From: Aporrectodea caliginosa
Lineage: Eukaryota; Annelida; Clitellata; Crassiclitellata; Lumbricidae
NCBI GenBank assembly: GCA_020284085.1
Contig: JACEVL010000003.1
Location: forward strand, 526,692 to 590,691
DNA: 64,000 nt
Reading direction: 5' to 3'
The notes below the pieces were generated by a model, which had not been told where the DNA came from, did no database searches, and saw nothing but the letters and a program-made list of their open reading frames with translations. A program made the translations under genes and the position numbers. Below are positions 1 through 11,286 of the stretch, in pieces (position 1 is the first letter of the stretch; every line of letters begins with the position of its first letter).

Positions 1-183
1 CACTCCTTCCTACACCACCATCCAGAGATATGCAAACTTACCAAAGAGTCATAGCAACAATACTCCCAAGTAACATCCACACCACAGTCACACCCACATA
101 CACATACCAGAAGGAGCGTCACTCACTCCCCCTCTGGCCACCTAGCAATGTCACCCAATGCACATGGGCATCCTCTAACGACA

Positions 184-750
184 TTAAATGGAGCTGTATG
201 GTATGCTACGGATACACAATGCCATGGGCCGTAGATCTTCAGGCTCAACAGAAAGGCCTTTGACATGTTCTCTCGTACCTCTCATGGCCTGCTCTGTATC
301 AATGTTCCACATCCTGCACAGGTGTTGTACTTCGTTTTCTCCATGCCAAATCGATGGACTATGAGGCCATTTACTTGGGTCAAGTGTGTCTATGTCCTGC
401 AGGACATGAGATTCAACAGCATCATCGTTGCCCATTTGTGCGTTCAAGTTGTTACATAGACTTTGTAGAAACTACTGGCGTGAATCGGCTGTGCTTTCTT
501 TGTTGTCCGTCAGAGTAACGTCATTCAATATATGCATTTCTGCAGCCTTTAGAGCTTCCGCAAGTTTTTCACCAGAACTTTCTTTAAATGACTGCAGGAC
601 ACGTACCGTGCGTACATTAATCTGAGGACACGAATAAACTGAACACTCACAAGACGGGCTAACATGTAACAACCCTTCAAACTTCTTCCATTCAACACTG
701 TCTCTGGAAGTGTCAACGGCAGCTTGCCCCAACTGAGTGAATTCCCACTA
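184..750 (-). pseudogene. C-terminal fragment of a hAT-derived ZNF862-like protein
   Basis: Two open stretches in one frame (732 down to 475 and 471 down to 184) are separated only by a TAG at 472-474, so I read them as one broken coding region of about 185 residues. The part after the stop has the spacing FLQSL...VLQDIDTLDPSKWP followed by EVQHLCRMW. From memory this resembles the region before the dimerisation domain of hAT-derived ZNF862/C17orf113-like proteins. An AG just above 748 could be a splice acceptor. No zinc finger or catalytic block is visible. It could instead be a diverged exon of a host gene. Family assignment is by pattern memory only. Confidence 0.4.
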
Positions 751-3151
751 TCGATTATAGTTACCTGCCGATCACCTCTCTATATTAAGGTACTTTTCAA
801 TTATTGTATTTCTTGGCATGTCTAACACGGAGAATATTTATAACTATTTACATTGACTGGATATACTTAACTAATACATGCGTTTTTCACCATAAACATA
901 ACCACTGACATCAGACAGCTTAAAACAAACATTTTCCACATTTCAAAGTAACCCTTGTAACAGATGTCTTCTGAAACAACTTCGATATCACGAACTCGAG
1001 ACAGTTAAAGAAGTAACATGTCCGTCTGACACCAAACCGAGTCAATCCTGGTAGTAAACTAGGAAAAATGCGATTTTTTGCTGTATTTCTCTTGCACAGT
1101 GAAATAAAATTACGCAGAACTTCTGTTTCCTACAAAGATGCAAATGAGTAGGAGTAGCTCGTTCTCAAAGATATCATGATTTATATTGACAAGACTCAAT
1201 TCCCACACAAACTAAAATAAGAGAACAAGTACATGAAACTCTCAAATGTCACGCAGAAACGCCCACCACCTGTTCAACACTGAAAATTCTCAACAAAAAG
1301 CTCACAACGTTAAAATACTTGTAATAAACGTACCCAAGACATTTTGGCATTCTTGGTTTCTAATAGTGCGTTTGGATGAAACACTTAACGACTACTTGAA
1401 ATGATATATTGACAGAAGATTCTCAAAATGATTCTGCAACTACGCCATCTCCTCTACCATTACTTCCGTCTGTTGCTTTATTGATTTGTATAGTGCATCT
1501 CTCGCACTATCGTGCTTTCGTGCATTTATTCTGCTTATCGCAATACTATTTGTCACAAGAGTATACTCTACAATGATACATAATGTATAATGTTACAAAC
1601 TTATGACATTTTAAGCTTGTCGCACTGATTAATACAGACACAAATTGACAGCCTATGGTAGGAAATGCATGATCAAGCACCGAAACATTACAGAGATTTT
1701 CACCCTTTTTTTCAAATGTGGTCAGAATCATCACCATCACTCCAACGTAATATTCATGCTTTGCAGGGCTTAGACTTTTCCTTCCCCAGAATTGTCTCAA
1801 TGATGAATCAAGACGCTCTACTTTCAGGAGTCTCATCATGTCTTCGTATGACAATGTTTTAAATGTCATTGTGGTAAACAAAATTGCATTTTGAGTCTTA
1901 ACTTATATCTTTCTCAAAAACAGTCGATCATGTCTATGTTGAAAAATGCTAGTAGTGTGTGAAGGCTACCTGTGGTAGTTACTGGCAATAAGCTGTTGAA
2001 AATAGAATATAATTTTGCTAGTTTACACTCAAAGAATTATACCAAATGAATAATTTCATAAGGATGCTTAATTTACCTGCAGTGAGAAGCGATGCTGATT
2101 TAAACAAGCAGTCTCTATTTGCTGACACTTTTGCAGCAAACGGTCAGCATACATAGCAGGGGAAAACTGGCTGAGAAGGGAATTAGCATATATGGACTCC
2201 TCAAGTCCTTTCTGTTTAGCAGTGGCTGGACTGGGAGTGCCTCTGAGTAGGCTTCTTGAAGCAGCGCTATACAAATCTTCGGAATGAATGAATGGTGTAG
2301 CAAGAATTTTCCAGTGCTTTCAGCACTTGGTCTTGTGCAGATTCACAGGCAGTCGCAAGAGACAATCGCTAGCTCTAACAATTTGCTCACGCTACCTATT
2401 CAAACTTTCCACTGGTGTTGAATGTGTAGCCTATAGCCTAGCTGCAGCAACATGCGGTACGATTGAAGGAACCCATCAGGAGGAACCCATCAGGAACCCA
2501 TCTTGACAACTCTAATTGAATACACGGGTGGAATAAAGCACTAAGTACAAAAAAGTCATATCGAGTAAAATCGATATGAAATTTGTTTTTCCAAATTATG
2601 TTTTCCATTGATCATTAGAACCAATATGATGTGTTAGTACGTTGCAGTATGCTATTTGACCATGAATTTCGTTATTTTGTCAATAAGAAGTGAGTGGGAG
2701 AGCAATCGGAGCTCAGGAGCCAAGCCATTCCAGATGGAGGCATCAGTGACAGACAAGGACCGTAATTATCTATTATTGTTAGTATTATTATTGCTATCCG
2801 TGGTATCTCAGATGTACACAAACAGTATGTTGTTGTCTTAGAAATGTTGTCTTAAGTAGTCAGGAAGCTGTATAAACAAACAGTATAACAATATATATAC
2901 TTAAACACTCATTTTAATCAATGATTTTCCCAACAGGAATAAGGCATTTATAAATCTAGCACATTGTTAATTTATGTAAAGTAACTGTTATTTAAAGTTG
3001 TCTAAAGCCATGTTATTGTAAAGGTGTTACTGAATCCTCATTCAGTATAACGATAATCCTTAAAAGTATTACTGCAAAATGTTTCACATTGTGATATGAG
3101 AAGTACTGTTGAATATTAAAAATGATTTGACTGAATACGAGTTTCTTCATG
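751..3151. other. Region without a supported gene
   Basis: AT-rich DNA with scattered short frames. Two stand out weakly. A 111-codon minus frame at 1546-1881 has no motif I know. A minus frame at 2083-2274 ends at a good splice donor (CAG/GTAAAT at about 2082), so it might be an exon of about 65 residues. Neither is supported by homology I recognise. Confidence 0.4.
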
Positions 3152-3769
3152 TTAATATTCTGACTCTGAATCAGAAGTAGGATCTGATTGCTCTGCCGCT
3201 GCTTTGTCTGCCAGGTAATTGGAATAAAACGATTTATTGCTTTGCTTTACGTAAGGTAGAAGAGAAAGAACGTCAGTTCTCTTGGCATCAGCAACCCCAT
3301 TGCATGCTTGTAGTGGAATGTTATCAAAGATGTCATCATTTATCTCATTCTTCAATATCTTAAATAGGCGCCCATTAACCATTGAATAGTTGTTGTGTAC
3401 CTCCACACATCCATCGCTTGTATACACTAAAACACATCCCTTTGAAATTTCCATGTTCTTGGGATTTTTCAATGACTTTGAAGACTTCAAGATGTCGTCG
3501 AAATCTCTTACCACACCGTCGATCATTTCAAATGGTGGATCACGACAACTTCGAATGATGTCAACATACTCCGCAGGAGTCTCAACCGTTTGGCATTTCT
3601 TAACTTTCCTGGAGTAAATTCCAAAGTTACGATCACACTGATTGTAGCTATGTCCTCGAACAGGAAAAAGCTAGACAATTTTCAGTTTCTTCATGACTGA
3701 CATTACAACTAGGAACTTGAGTACTGTGTAGTTACGATTTTGGCCTGGACATGCAACCGATAGAAGGTA
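3152..3769 (-). pseudogene. C-terminal part of an interrupted transposase-like gene
   Basis: The minus frame runs from about 3760 down to 3152. It begins with a block containing CPGQNRNYTVLKF, then has one TAG at about 3669-3671, then FPVRGHSYNQCDRNFG, a TPAEYVDII block and an acidic tail (TSDSESEY). The order GQN then RGHSY-x3-DR-x-FG marks a large uncharacterised animal family that behaves like a mobile element and probably has an RNase H-like catalytic core (inference). The stop falls in frame inside a conserved stretch, so it is most simply a nonsense mutation. The upstream coding part lies beyond a LINE insertion, at 4771-5185 and 10194-11286. Together they read as one gene on the minus strand. 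Confidence 0.6.
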
Positions 3770-4650
3770 AATGGTTTTCGTTGATGTTTGTATGTTGCTG
3801 GAGATTGCTTCATGCAGTGCATATTTTAACAGATTTGGACTACTGGGGCAAAGTCTGCTACCATCATATATTATCCTGTGAGATAATTTTCACGCGTCCC
3901 CGGGGTACCATCGGTATGTTCCCCCCTCTAAAAGGTATCGCAAGAGTGCAAACCCTAAATATTCTAGGTGTTGAGCTTACAGCGAAATTTGGGTTCTCCA
4001 GTCACATTAAACGTTTGACCATAAAAGCAAGGCAGTCCTTTTATGCACTTCTGATCCTGAGGTCACATGGGCTCTCTGGGGACAGTTTATTTGATGTAGT
4101 TCGTGCCACTACGGTTGGTATGATGCTGTATTGCTCGCCTGTGTGGTGGGGCTTTGCGAGAGTGCAGGAACGGGAGGCCCTTGAGGGAATTATCCGGAGG
4201 CTGGTACGCCAGGGGTACTTACCTCCATCTTCTCCCTCATTTGAGACTCTCTGCAGTAATGCGGATACTAGACTCTTTGCCTGTATTCTGCACAATCCTT
4301 GTCATGTATTGCATAAACTGTTACCGCCGATCAAGCAATCGCGCTACTCCCTGCGGCCACGGTCCCATAACCGTGAGCTTCCCATGTTTGACAACCTGTC
4401 TCAGAAATGCTTCCTTGCCCGGATGCTATACAAATAAACTATGTTTTCCCTAGATCTCACTATTTAAACCCTTCATTTTCCCCTATGACTAGCTCTAGCT
4501 CTTCTTCCTCTGTAAAATAAAGCCTCTCATTCTATTCTTTGGTTGTATATATAAATTTTTGTTTATTTGTTTGAATGTATTAATCTTGCTATGTACAGTG
4601 CTGTGCGTTTGCTAGTGCTTCTCAATAAAGGGAAATACTTACTTACTTAC
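3770..4650 (+). mobile_element. 5'-truncated LINE (CR1/Jockey-like, family A, copy 1)
   Basis: Only the last part of the reverse transcriptase ORF, a short 3' UTR and an AATAAAGG-like signal followed by an (ACTT)n tail at 4628-4650 are present. The same C-terminal protein and (ACTT)n tail occur at 15284, 16641 and 47180. The 5' edge is fuzzy and placed between 3765 and 3800. The copy sits inside the coding region of the minus-strand transposase-like gene. Confidence 0.75.
3790..4437 (+). pseudogene. LINE reverse transcriptase, C-terminal fragment
   Basis: About 215 codons. It holds the thumb and C-terminal block of a Jockey/CR1-group reverse transcriptase: ILGVELTAKFGFSSHI, ARQSFYALLILRSHGLSG, a VWWGF motif, then the YLPP...LCSNADTRLF...HVLHKLLPP series. 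The catalytic palm with its YADD box and the endonuclease are lost by 5' truncation, so it cannot act alone. The stop at 4435-4437 is the natural one, since the sister copy at 47212-47727 ends in the same place relative to its tail. Confidence 0.75.
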
Positions 4651-4770
4651 TTACTTACTCTATACTTTCGGTATTATTGGAAACTAACAAAGAAAGTAGT
4701 GTATTACAGGGAACAAATCACCAAAACTACTGGGGCAAATCCTAAAACTACTGGGACATTTGTCCCAGTA

Positions 4771-5185
4771 GTTATACAGTTAAAATATGCACTGGCTTCA
4801 TGCAAGAAAGAGCAAACACTACTTGCACCCTTCTTTGCTGTTCCTTCAAGAAACGTGAACATTAATGATTTGTTCTTTCTGTGAAAATGAACATTGAAAA
4901 CAAAAAACCACAACAGCCGCTTGTAGAACTGATCATTAACACCAATTTTCGGCAGTGGAAGATTTTGTGCATAGTCAAATTCAAGGATTAAACAATCTTG
5001 ATTATCACCATAATCAATGAATTTCTTCTTCAATGAATGGTATGAATCAGCTTTGCGTTTATGCAGTTTGTAAGCGATTTCTTCGTCTTTACTCAGTGTC
5101 ACTTGCTGTAACTTCTTGAAACACACATTGCATATATCTGTGCGAGGTAAACGGAAATAATACTCAAAATGCCTGTTATAGTAAC
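4771..5185 (-). pseudogene. Middle part of the interrupted transposase-like gene
   Basis: The reading frame continues from the target duplication at 5186 down to about 4771. It has a CNVCFKK zinc-ligand-like pair, a basic spacer, an acidic strand (LILEFDYAQNLPLPK), KRLLWFFVFNVHF and GTAKKGASSVCSFL. In this family the block lies between the ESHY-type motif and the GQN motif, and here those two motifs lie in the pieces on either side. The frame joins the piece ending at 10194 exactly across the 8-bp duplication left by the hAT insertion. On the other side it is cut off from 3152-3769 by LINE family A. A short inverted repeat at 4735-4768 lies at that junction. Confidence 0.6.
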
Positions 5186-5643
5186 GTTCGAATCAGTGGC
5201 GGATCTAGGCTATTATTTTGGGGGGGGCGAATTCGCCTTGAGTGGAGAGTTGCTCGCGCCGAAGGCGCGAACCCCCATTACGATTAGGGGGTTTGGGGGA
5301 GCGTCGTAAGCTGGAGCCCCAGACGCAAACGCATTTTGCAGCATTTGAGATCAAAGGAGGCCTGTTTTTGGCAATATATTTCGGGGATTATTCAATCATA
5401 TAAATGTATGAAAAATTGAACATAATACGGTTCAAAAGTAAATTACGTGCATTGAAAACAAGCCACATTATTTCACATAAAAAACCTTTAATCAATATGT
5501 CTGACAATTAGTCCATCAACACACTTATACTGCACTGGTCAAAATAACAAATCATTAGTTTCAGACCAAACTGAAGTACTGAACTACCCTTTGAATATCA
5601 AAACAACGTACAATTCTCATATAGGCTACTGTTGAACAGTAAT

Positions 5644-7868
5644 TTAGACAACAAATTCCATTAAACGCTTTCTGCTTCGCGCATACCGATCAATGATATT
5701 GTCAATATCCATAACAATTTCTCGATGAATTGTCATCAAAGCTAAACCAGTTAGTCTATCTTCGCACATTCGTGACCGGAGCCAGTTTTTCAATCTCCTT
5801 AACGTGGAAAAACTTCGTTCTGCAGTGGCAACGCTCACAGGAAGTGTTAGCAAAATGGAAAGCAAGCTGTGAATTGTGGGATATATCACCTTATCTTTTT
5901 CACATGCAACAAGAGCATCACACACTGTTTGAGGGAAGCAGCTGACATCAGTGGCAAAACGCAACCACTTTACCCTCCATAACTGCAATTCTGCAACAAG
6001 CTTTACATGCAGAAGTTCTCGATTTGAGCTGACATCCAGTTGCTATACAAATTCAGTATTCGTGACACACAATGCTGAACCAACTTATCATCGGCATTAT
6101 TTGAAAGTTTCACAACATTTGATGGAATCAAGTTAGTCAATTCAAACATATCGAGTGTTTCTGACTGAAAATGAGTCTTCAGATCAACAGTAATGGAGTC
6201 AAGCAATGGAAGGTAAATAGCCCTTCTGTAATACTCCTTTGGAGTAGTTGCTGGATAATTAGGCCTGTTCATTTGCTTCAGTTCAACATCTAACTCAGCT
6301 GCGTCAATGAATATTTCAGCATCATCAAATATCGTATCAAATAATGACAAGCAATTGTTTCGTTTATCCTCCAAAACTGCTATAACATCCGCAACACTAG
6401 TTGCTGCAGATTGCAGATCAAGAGATACTGTCTGCAGCAACCTGCTTAATATAAGCGTAACAGATAATACGTCACAAAGGCAGAAAATTGTGAGAATGAA
6501 ATCACTACAACATATGGCATGTATTAGCCCATTGGCTTTACTTGAAGAATCACGTTCTTCCCACTTGGAAACAATAGTGAGACTCTTTACAATTTCTGGA
6601 AGAGAACATCGAAATTGCAGTACAGCATCATGTCTTTCAACCCATCGAGTATCACAAATCCCCAACAACTGACCCTTAAGAACGCTTTTCAGTACAAAAT
6701 TTCTTTTGGCAGAAGCAGTAAAAAATGAAACAACTTCTTTCATAACAGAAACAGAATTTCTAACACTTTGAACTCCAGATGATTTGCACACTGATAAATT
6801 CAATGCATGGTTAAAGCATGGGCATCGCACTGCATTAGAGGCAAGAGACTGTATTTCATGCACAGCGCCACATTGCTTGGAAGTCATTACACTGCATCCG
6901 TCCGTTCCGATACCAACACAGTATGCAAGATCCAGAGAAAAGTCATTTAGCTGTTTAACAACTGTTTGACCCAAAACTTTACCACTAAGAATAGGTTCTA
7001 GTGAATCAGTATCATAATATATTTTGTGAGCATCTATAAATGTCAAAAAATCTTCACGAACACACCCATCATGGATATATCTCAATGATAAACTCATTTG
7101 TGATGTGTGGGAAATATCTGTTGTTTCATCGAACAAAATGCTATAATATTTTGCAGCTTTCACTCTTTCTAGGATAATACATGTTATTTCCTGGCCACAA
7201 CAATCAATAATTTGATTCTGTGTTGTTTTGCTAATGTATGTTGCTCGCGAATTTACATTTCTCATTTGAGTGCCTAAGGCGCTGTCACCTGATTCAATTC
7301 GAAAACGCAACAATTCCCTAAAATTTCCCTCATTTCTCAGTTCAGTGACAGTGTTGCTTTCTACTCCTAAGGGTCCGTCATCTCTGTGACCCCGAAAAGG
7401 CAAGTTCTGTCGCCCCAGGAAAACAATTGTTTTAACAATTGGTCTAAGGCGCTCTCTGTTCTCGTTTACTTGACTTAATCGCTGAGTGCTAACCTGATTG
7501 ATCACTTCAAGTGCCGGATTATGGAAAGTAGACACAAAATTATTTCCTGCCTCCACAGCTGCAACATGATATTTATTCCGGCTGTGAGTTTCTAAATCAC
7601 CATCCTTACCAAGTAATTTAGCGAATTTCAGCAATGGCTCCGTTACTAATTGTTTCAATGGGACATTTCTCTGAAATCCACCGGAGTGTGAGGTCACAAA
7701 AAAGGGACAATACTTGCAAAAAAGACCCTTCCGGAAGTGGGAATAAACAAGCCAAGGATACTGCTGAAGATGACTCTGACTCAAGTACCTTTTCTCTACC
7801 TTCCCCTTTTTGTTATGTATGGAAAATGGTAACTTGTAATCTTTTGGTGGTTGCCAGGGGCTTTCCAA
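5644..7868 (-). pseudogene. hAT transposase (TTF zinc finger, DUF4371, dimerisation domain)
   Basis: The 621-codon frame 7868-6003 plus a second frame 5988-5644 make a nearly full-length transposase of about 735 residues. In order there are: a TTF-type zinc finger (CKYCPFF with downstream HSRNKYH), a DUF4371-like region with FDETTDIS (first catalytic Asp region), GIGTDGCS (second), the DTRWVERHDA motif, and the hAT dimerisation region LPVSVATAERSFSTLRRLK with RLTGLALM. A one-base shift at about 6010-6050 separates the two frames. In the other frame the sequence continues as VKLVAELQLWRVKW, so the break is a recent-looking lesion. The upstream OTU frame is in phase with this one, separated by one stop and 15 bases. 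Confidence 0.88.
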
Positions 7869-7883
7869 AACTTTAAATTTTGT

Positions 7884-9055
7884 TTAATCGTCAATAGCCT
7901 TGCTAATGAAACCGCCAATATCGTTATCATAGCAACATTCACATACAGCATCGCCCTCACCGGATGTCAAAATTGGCATGGGATCATTGTACTTTTGAAC
8001 AACAGCAACATAATCAGGGTTAATCTGAATGTCACTTGAAGTGCTACTATATGCAGATACTTTCACATCGTTCTGTAAGGACGTCATACCTTCATCTTGC
8101 TGGAGTAACTCTGGTGTATCTATTGTAAACGGTTGTAGGCTCACATAATGGTCATTCACAAACCCCAGAAGAATGGGCAGAGCTGACGTTTCGGTCTTTG
8201 CAGCAACATGCTGAACATGGTTCTGTCCATGTGGAGATACGATGCGTATCGGTCGACCATAGAGTTGTACAGCTGCTGAAAGAATGGTTCCGTCACCCCA
8301 CGTTCGATCCTTCGACATCTGTTGAATGTAGGTGCTCAGTTGATCCTCATTCATTAGACCACTCTCACAAACCTGCATACAGGCAATGTGTGTGTACTTT
8401 GTGGCAAGATCACAATAATGATAACATAACATAACATGATTTATTTGAACCAACCCTGACAGCAAACAATCCAATTTCATAACAGAGAATCCAAACAAAC
8501 ATTTTTATAAAAGGCATAAGAATGTTTACTTAACTAATATCAGTTTTAAATAAGTTTCATGTCAAATCATAGATAAACAAACACAAATTTGATTAGAGTA
8601 AATAGCCCGAGTAGTTAAGTCAATGATATTCCATATTTTAGGACCTGCCACTCTAACCGTAAAATGCCGTATATTTGCCATAGGAAAGACAATATGGATA
8701 TTAGTACTAGATCTGGTATGATGGGTATGAATAGAGGTATTAACTTTAAAATGTGTGTGTACTTTGTGGCAAGATCACAACAATGATGATACAATGGTGA
8801 GTTTTGTGTGGTACTCACTATTTCCGGATGTTCTTTGATGAACGTGACAAGTTCAGCACGAATTTCTTCAGCGGATTCATTCTGATTTGCCTTACAGCGT
8901 TTCAGTTGGTGTGCCAGAGCACTGAACATACAGTTTCCGTCACTAGCTACATCGATAACCTTACAGTTCTCGTTTTGAGCAAGAGCTCGTAACCTGTCCA
9001 TTGCACAAGTTTCACCAGACCGATTCGCTGACTTCTTCTCGACACCTAAGTTCAA
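7884..9055 (-). pseudogene. OTU-family cysteine protease domain at the N-terminus of the hAT protein
   Basis: The first part (9055 down to about 8751) has NCKVIDVASDGNCMFSALAHQL; DGNC holds the usual catalytic Asp and Cys of OTU deubiquitinases. The second part (about 8421 down to 7884) has TWGDGTILSAAVQLYGRPI and the NDHYVSL histidine block. The two halves are separated by a 0.33 kb insert flanked by a roughly 36-bp duplication that encodes CDLATKYTHI twice. The domain ends with DNDIGGFISKAIDD, one TAA (7884-7886), then in the same frame continues into the transposase (KVLESPWQPP). I infer a single ancestral OTU-hAT protein. OTU enzymes cleave ubiquitin or ubiquitin-like chains; its role for the element is unknown. 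The true start is unclear: no in-frame ATG lies above 9055, and a stop lies about 35 bases upstream. Confidence 0.8.
8422..8750 (-). mobile_element. Short 5'-truncated retrotransposon insert in the OTU coding region
   Basis: Flanked by copies of an approximately 36-bp stretch (8386-8421 and 8751-8786) differing at one base. On the minus strand it ends in AATAAATCATG followed by TTATG repeats, a LINE/SINE-type tail. A stretch near 8620-8660 reads like the C-terminal GPKIWN box of a LINE reverse transcriptase. The flanking repeat is long for a LINE but not unheard of. Confidence 0.6.
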
Positions 9056-9126
9056 ACACCAAAGCAGTCTGATAATAGCTTGCTAATGAAAATTACGATT
9101 ATTCCAATAGCATGATGCTAGTGTTA

Positions 9127-9238
9127 TGGGCACTCTATTAGTTCCGGAGTCCCAAATATACACGCTGCCTGCCTGCGTTGCGTCTTCAGTTTTATCCAGC
9201 TTCTTGGAATTTGGAAAACCGGAACTAATAGAGTGCCG
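9127..9238. repeat. Inverted-repeat mini-element
   Basis: GGCACTCTATTAGTTCCGG at the left is repeated in inverse orientation at the right (CCGGAACTAATAGAGTGCC), with about 70 bases between them. It could fold into a hairpin or be a tiny MITE inside the hAT element. Confidence 0.65.
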
Positions 9239-10184
9239 TGTTATGGTTTGTGACAGAATATTGAAATTCATTCATTTAAAGCGACATAGAACTTACCAAA
9301 ATTCAGCTGTGATTGTCGCAACCTCTTCAAAGGCGGTCCACTACAACTTGATTTATGAAACATGTTTCTGTTATAATAGTTACTTCAATTTGCAATTAGA
9401 GTAACAGCTACTAGTAAGTATTTCCGGAAACAAAAACACTTAATAGGATATGCGAAGAACCATGAGGACCGCCAAAAACCGTTCTCTTTAATTTCGCGGT
9501 CTATTCTCTTTTTATTTATGCCATCGACGACGATTCGACGTACATAGGCGCCGAGTTGACCCCGAAAGTGGCAGGGCCCAAAAAGGGGCATCTGTCCCCG
9601 AAGTCTTTGGGCCCTGACACTTTCGACAACGCTTTGTAGAGTATTTACTGCCAATTGGAGCCTGTTTTGGACACTTGATTTAGGTCCCCTAACAAATTTT
9701 TCTTCTCGTTAATATGCATACCATGTACTTAAGTCATGCATAGAAATGTGAAAATAATATGGTAATAATAATTCGATCCCACAATAACTTTAGCAATTAA
9801 CACTTAAAATTTCTCAACCAACCATAGGCGGCTAGGCCATAGCCTATAGTTCGATGGAGCATTTGCTCAAAGGCTTCTATGATTTAGACGACTATGGAGT
9901 ATGGACCCAAAGTCAAAGAAGTCTGCAATTTCGTGCATAGGCGGAGACTTGCCGCTTAAGTTGGGTAGGACGGATTATGGATGCGTGCCCGAATGAGGCC
10001 GGTGAGGGTCGGTTAGGGTCAGTTTTTATGGTCGTGAGTGTCAGTGTGAGTGTCGGTGTTGGAATTACAGTAGTCTTTAGATAGTTGTTGTGGTCGGATA
10101 ACAGCGTCGGCTCGATCTTTTTACTTTTTATGGACAATTGGGGGGGGGCGATCGCCCCCGTCGCCCCCCCTTGGATCCGCCACT
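9239..10184. other. 5' non-coding part of the OTU-hAT element with a GC-rich hairpin
   Basis: No supported gene. At 9562-9628 CGAAAGTGGCAGGGCCCAAA faces its near-perfect inverse across a short loop. The stretch 10000-10030 contains GGGTCGGTTAGGGTCAG, which also appears at 62187-62213. The promoter of the OTU-hAT gene should lie here, but no TATA box stands out. Confidence 0.4.
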
Positions 10185-10193
10185 GGTTCGAAT

Positions 10194-10805
10194 GTACTGA
10201 ATGCCAACTTCAGCTCCTCTCCAGAAACTGCATTGTAGTGTTCTAAGAATGACTCGTATAATTTGCTCAGATTAAGCTCAGGATTCTCAAAATACTTCCT
10301 GGAAGTTCTGTTAGAATGGTGAGATTCCTTGTGTGGAATACTTTCAACAAACTGTCTGAGAACTATCCAGACTTCAGGATTTATTTTATGTGGTCTGTTA
10401 TCATGCTTCCCACGACGTGAAACGAGGGCCGACCCAGCCAGAACTTTGTTTTGCAATGAGAAAACACGTTTGCTTTTAATTCCGAAAAGTGTCAAGAAGA
10501 AGTTCTTGCAAACAACTTTAACCTCACCTTTCACTTTCACCATGTAATGCCATGTCACCCTGCGGCTGTGTGTAATAGGCACAGAGACAACTCGTTTTGT
10601 TGCAGCATTTGACATTAGACCACTAAGAAACAAATTTTGGCGATCAAAATCCCCCATTTTCCAGAATTATTTGAAAAGATCCTCCTGTTCAATAATGTTC
10701 ACTTTTGTGCAGCAGGTGCGCTTGCAGCACTGTAGTTGCGGGGAAAATTCAATTCCAGGAACAAAGGTTGTTCTAGACTTGAAACATTTTCCCTGTAAAA
10801 GATTA
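10194..10805 (-). pseudogene. Second exon of the interrupted transposase-like gene
   Basis: It starts at a splice acceptor (TCTTTTACAG just above 10805) and runs to the hAT insertion. It has a Cys-rich block (CCKRTCC), then EDLFK, an in-frame TAA near 10670, FWKMGDFDRQNLFLSGLM, CKNFFLTLFGI, RGKHDNRP and VESIPHKESHH. The order 'FW-x-LGD-x-DRQ ... CK-x-FFL ... RG-x-H ... ESHY' is the N-terminal half of the same uncharacterised family as 3152-3769. The last codons (STFE) run into the GTTCGAAT duplication and resume at 5185. One nonsense codon in an otherwise intact exon suggests decay. Confidence 0.6.
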
Positions 10806-10873
10806 ACAGTAATAGGCCTATTAGTATTCACAACATGAAACCGTTAAGGGATTTATTGTTTACTTACCCGCCT

Positions 10874-11286
10874 GCATGCTTGCCTATTATGGTTGGTGTG
10901 AAATAGCACAAGTCCTGAGTTTTCAATAATATCATTAATATAAGGATGTTATAAAGCATTCTGACATTTTTCCCAGAAGAAATACTATTTTCTACTGCAT
11001 TATTATTTGAATAGAAACTATATTTTACAAGTATTATCCTAACCGCATTCTTCCTTCGCTTCCTCGTGTTATCCGACCATAAGTCCTCGTGTTTTGTCCG
11101 AATCTTGCCTTTTTCCTTAGCACGACTTGCACTCTGCCTTTCAAATTCCGAATCAATATCATAGTATTCCGTTTTATCACTAGACTGTGACGAATAATAA
11201 GTAATATTAACTTCTGAAGACAATGAATTAGCGTGCTCTGCGCGAGCGTCCATTTTGTTTACGTGTGACTGATAGGGTGCTGCCAT
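10874..11286 (-). pseudogene. First exon of the interrupted transposase-like gene
   Basis: Starts with an ATG at 11286 (MAAPYQSHV) and ends at a strong donor (GGTAAGTA near 10870), giving an intron of about 65 bases before the exon at 10805. It has an acidic and Ser-rich start, then a basic block (RAKEKGKIRTKHEDLW, TRKRRKN) that could be a nuclear localisation signal. The last 45 codons are AT-rich and hydrophobic and look unlike the family, so part may be intronic or inserted. It is called here because its donor and the next acceptor match and because its basic block precedes the expected Cys-rich motif. Confidence 0.5.

Larger units (their letters stand above)
5194..10185 (-). mobile_element. 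hAT transposon with an OTU domain (4,992 bp)
   Basis: The left end reads CAGTGGCGGATCTA and the right end, reverse-complemented, CAGTGGCGGATCCA. Both are followed by G-rich, C-rich inner sequence. The flanking 8-bp repeat GTTCGAAT is exact (5186-5193 and 10186-10193), as expected for hAT. The element encodes on the minus strand an OTU domain (7884-9055) and a hAT transposase (5644-7868). It is inserted in a coding exon of the transposase-like gene. Both genes carry lesions, so this copy is probably dead. A small retrotransposed insert lies at 8422-8750. From 5195 to 5640 I see only 3' non-coding sequence. Confidence 0.9.

Noticed and set aside
30..459. Plus-strand frames at the window start
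   Set aside because: They lie opposite the hAT-like coding region and show no motif.
4154..4453. 99-codon Cys-rich plus frame
   Set aside because: Shadow of the LINE reverse transcriptase frame.
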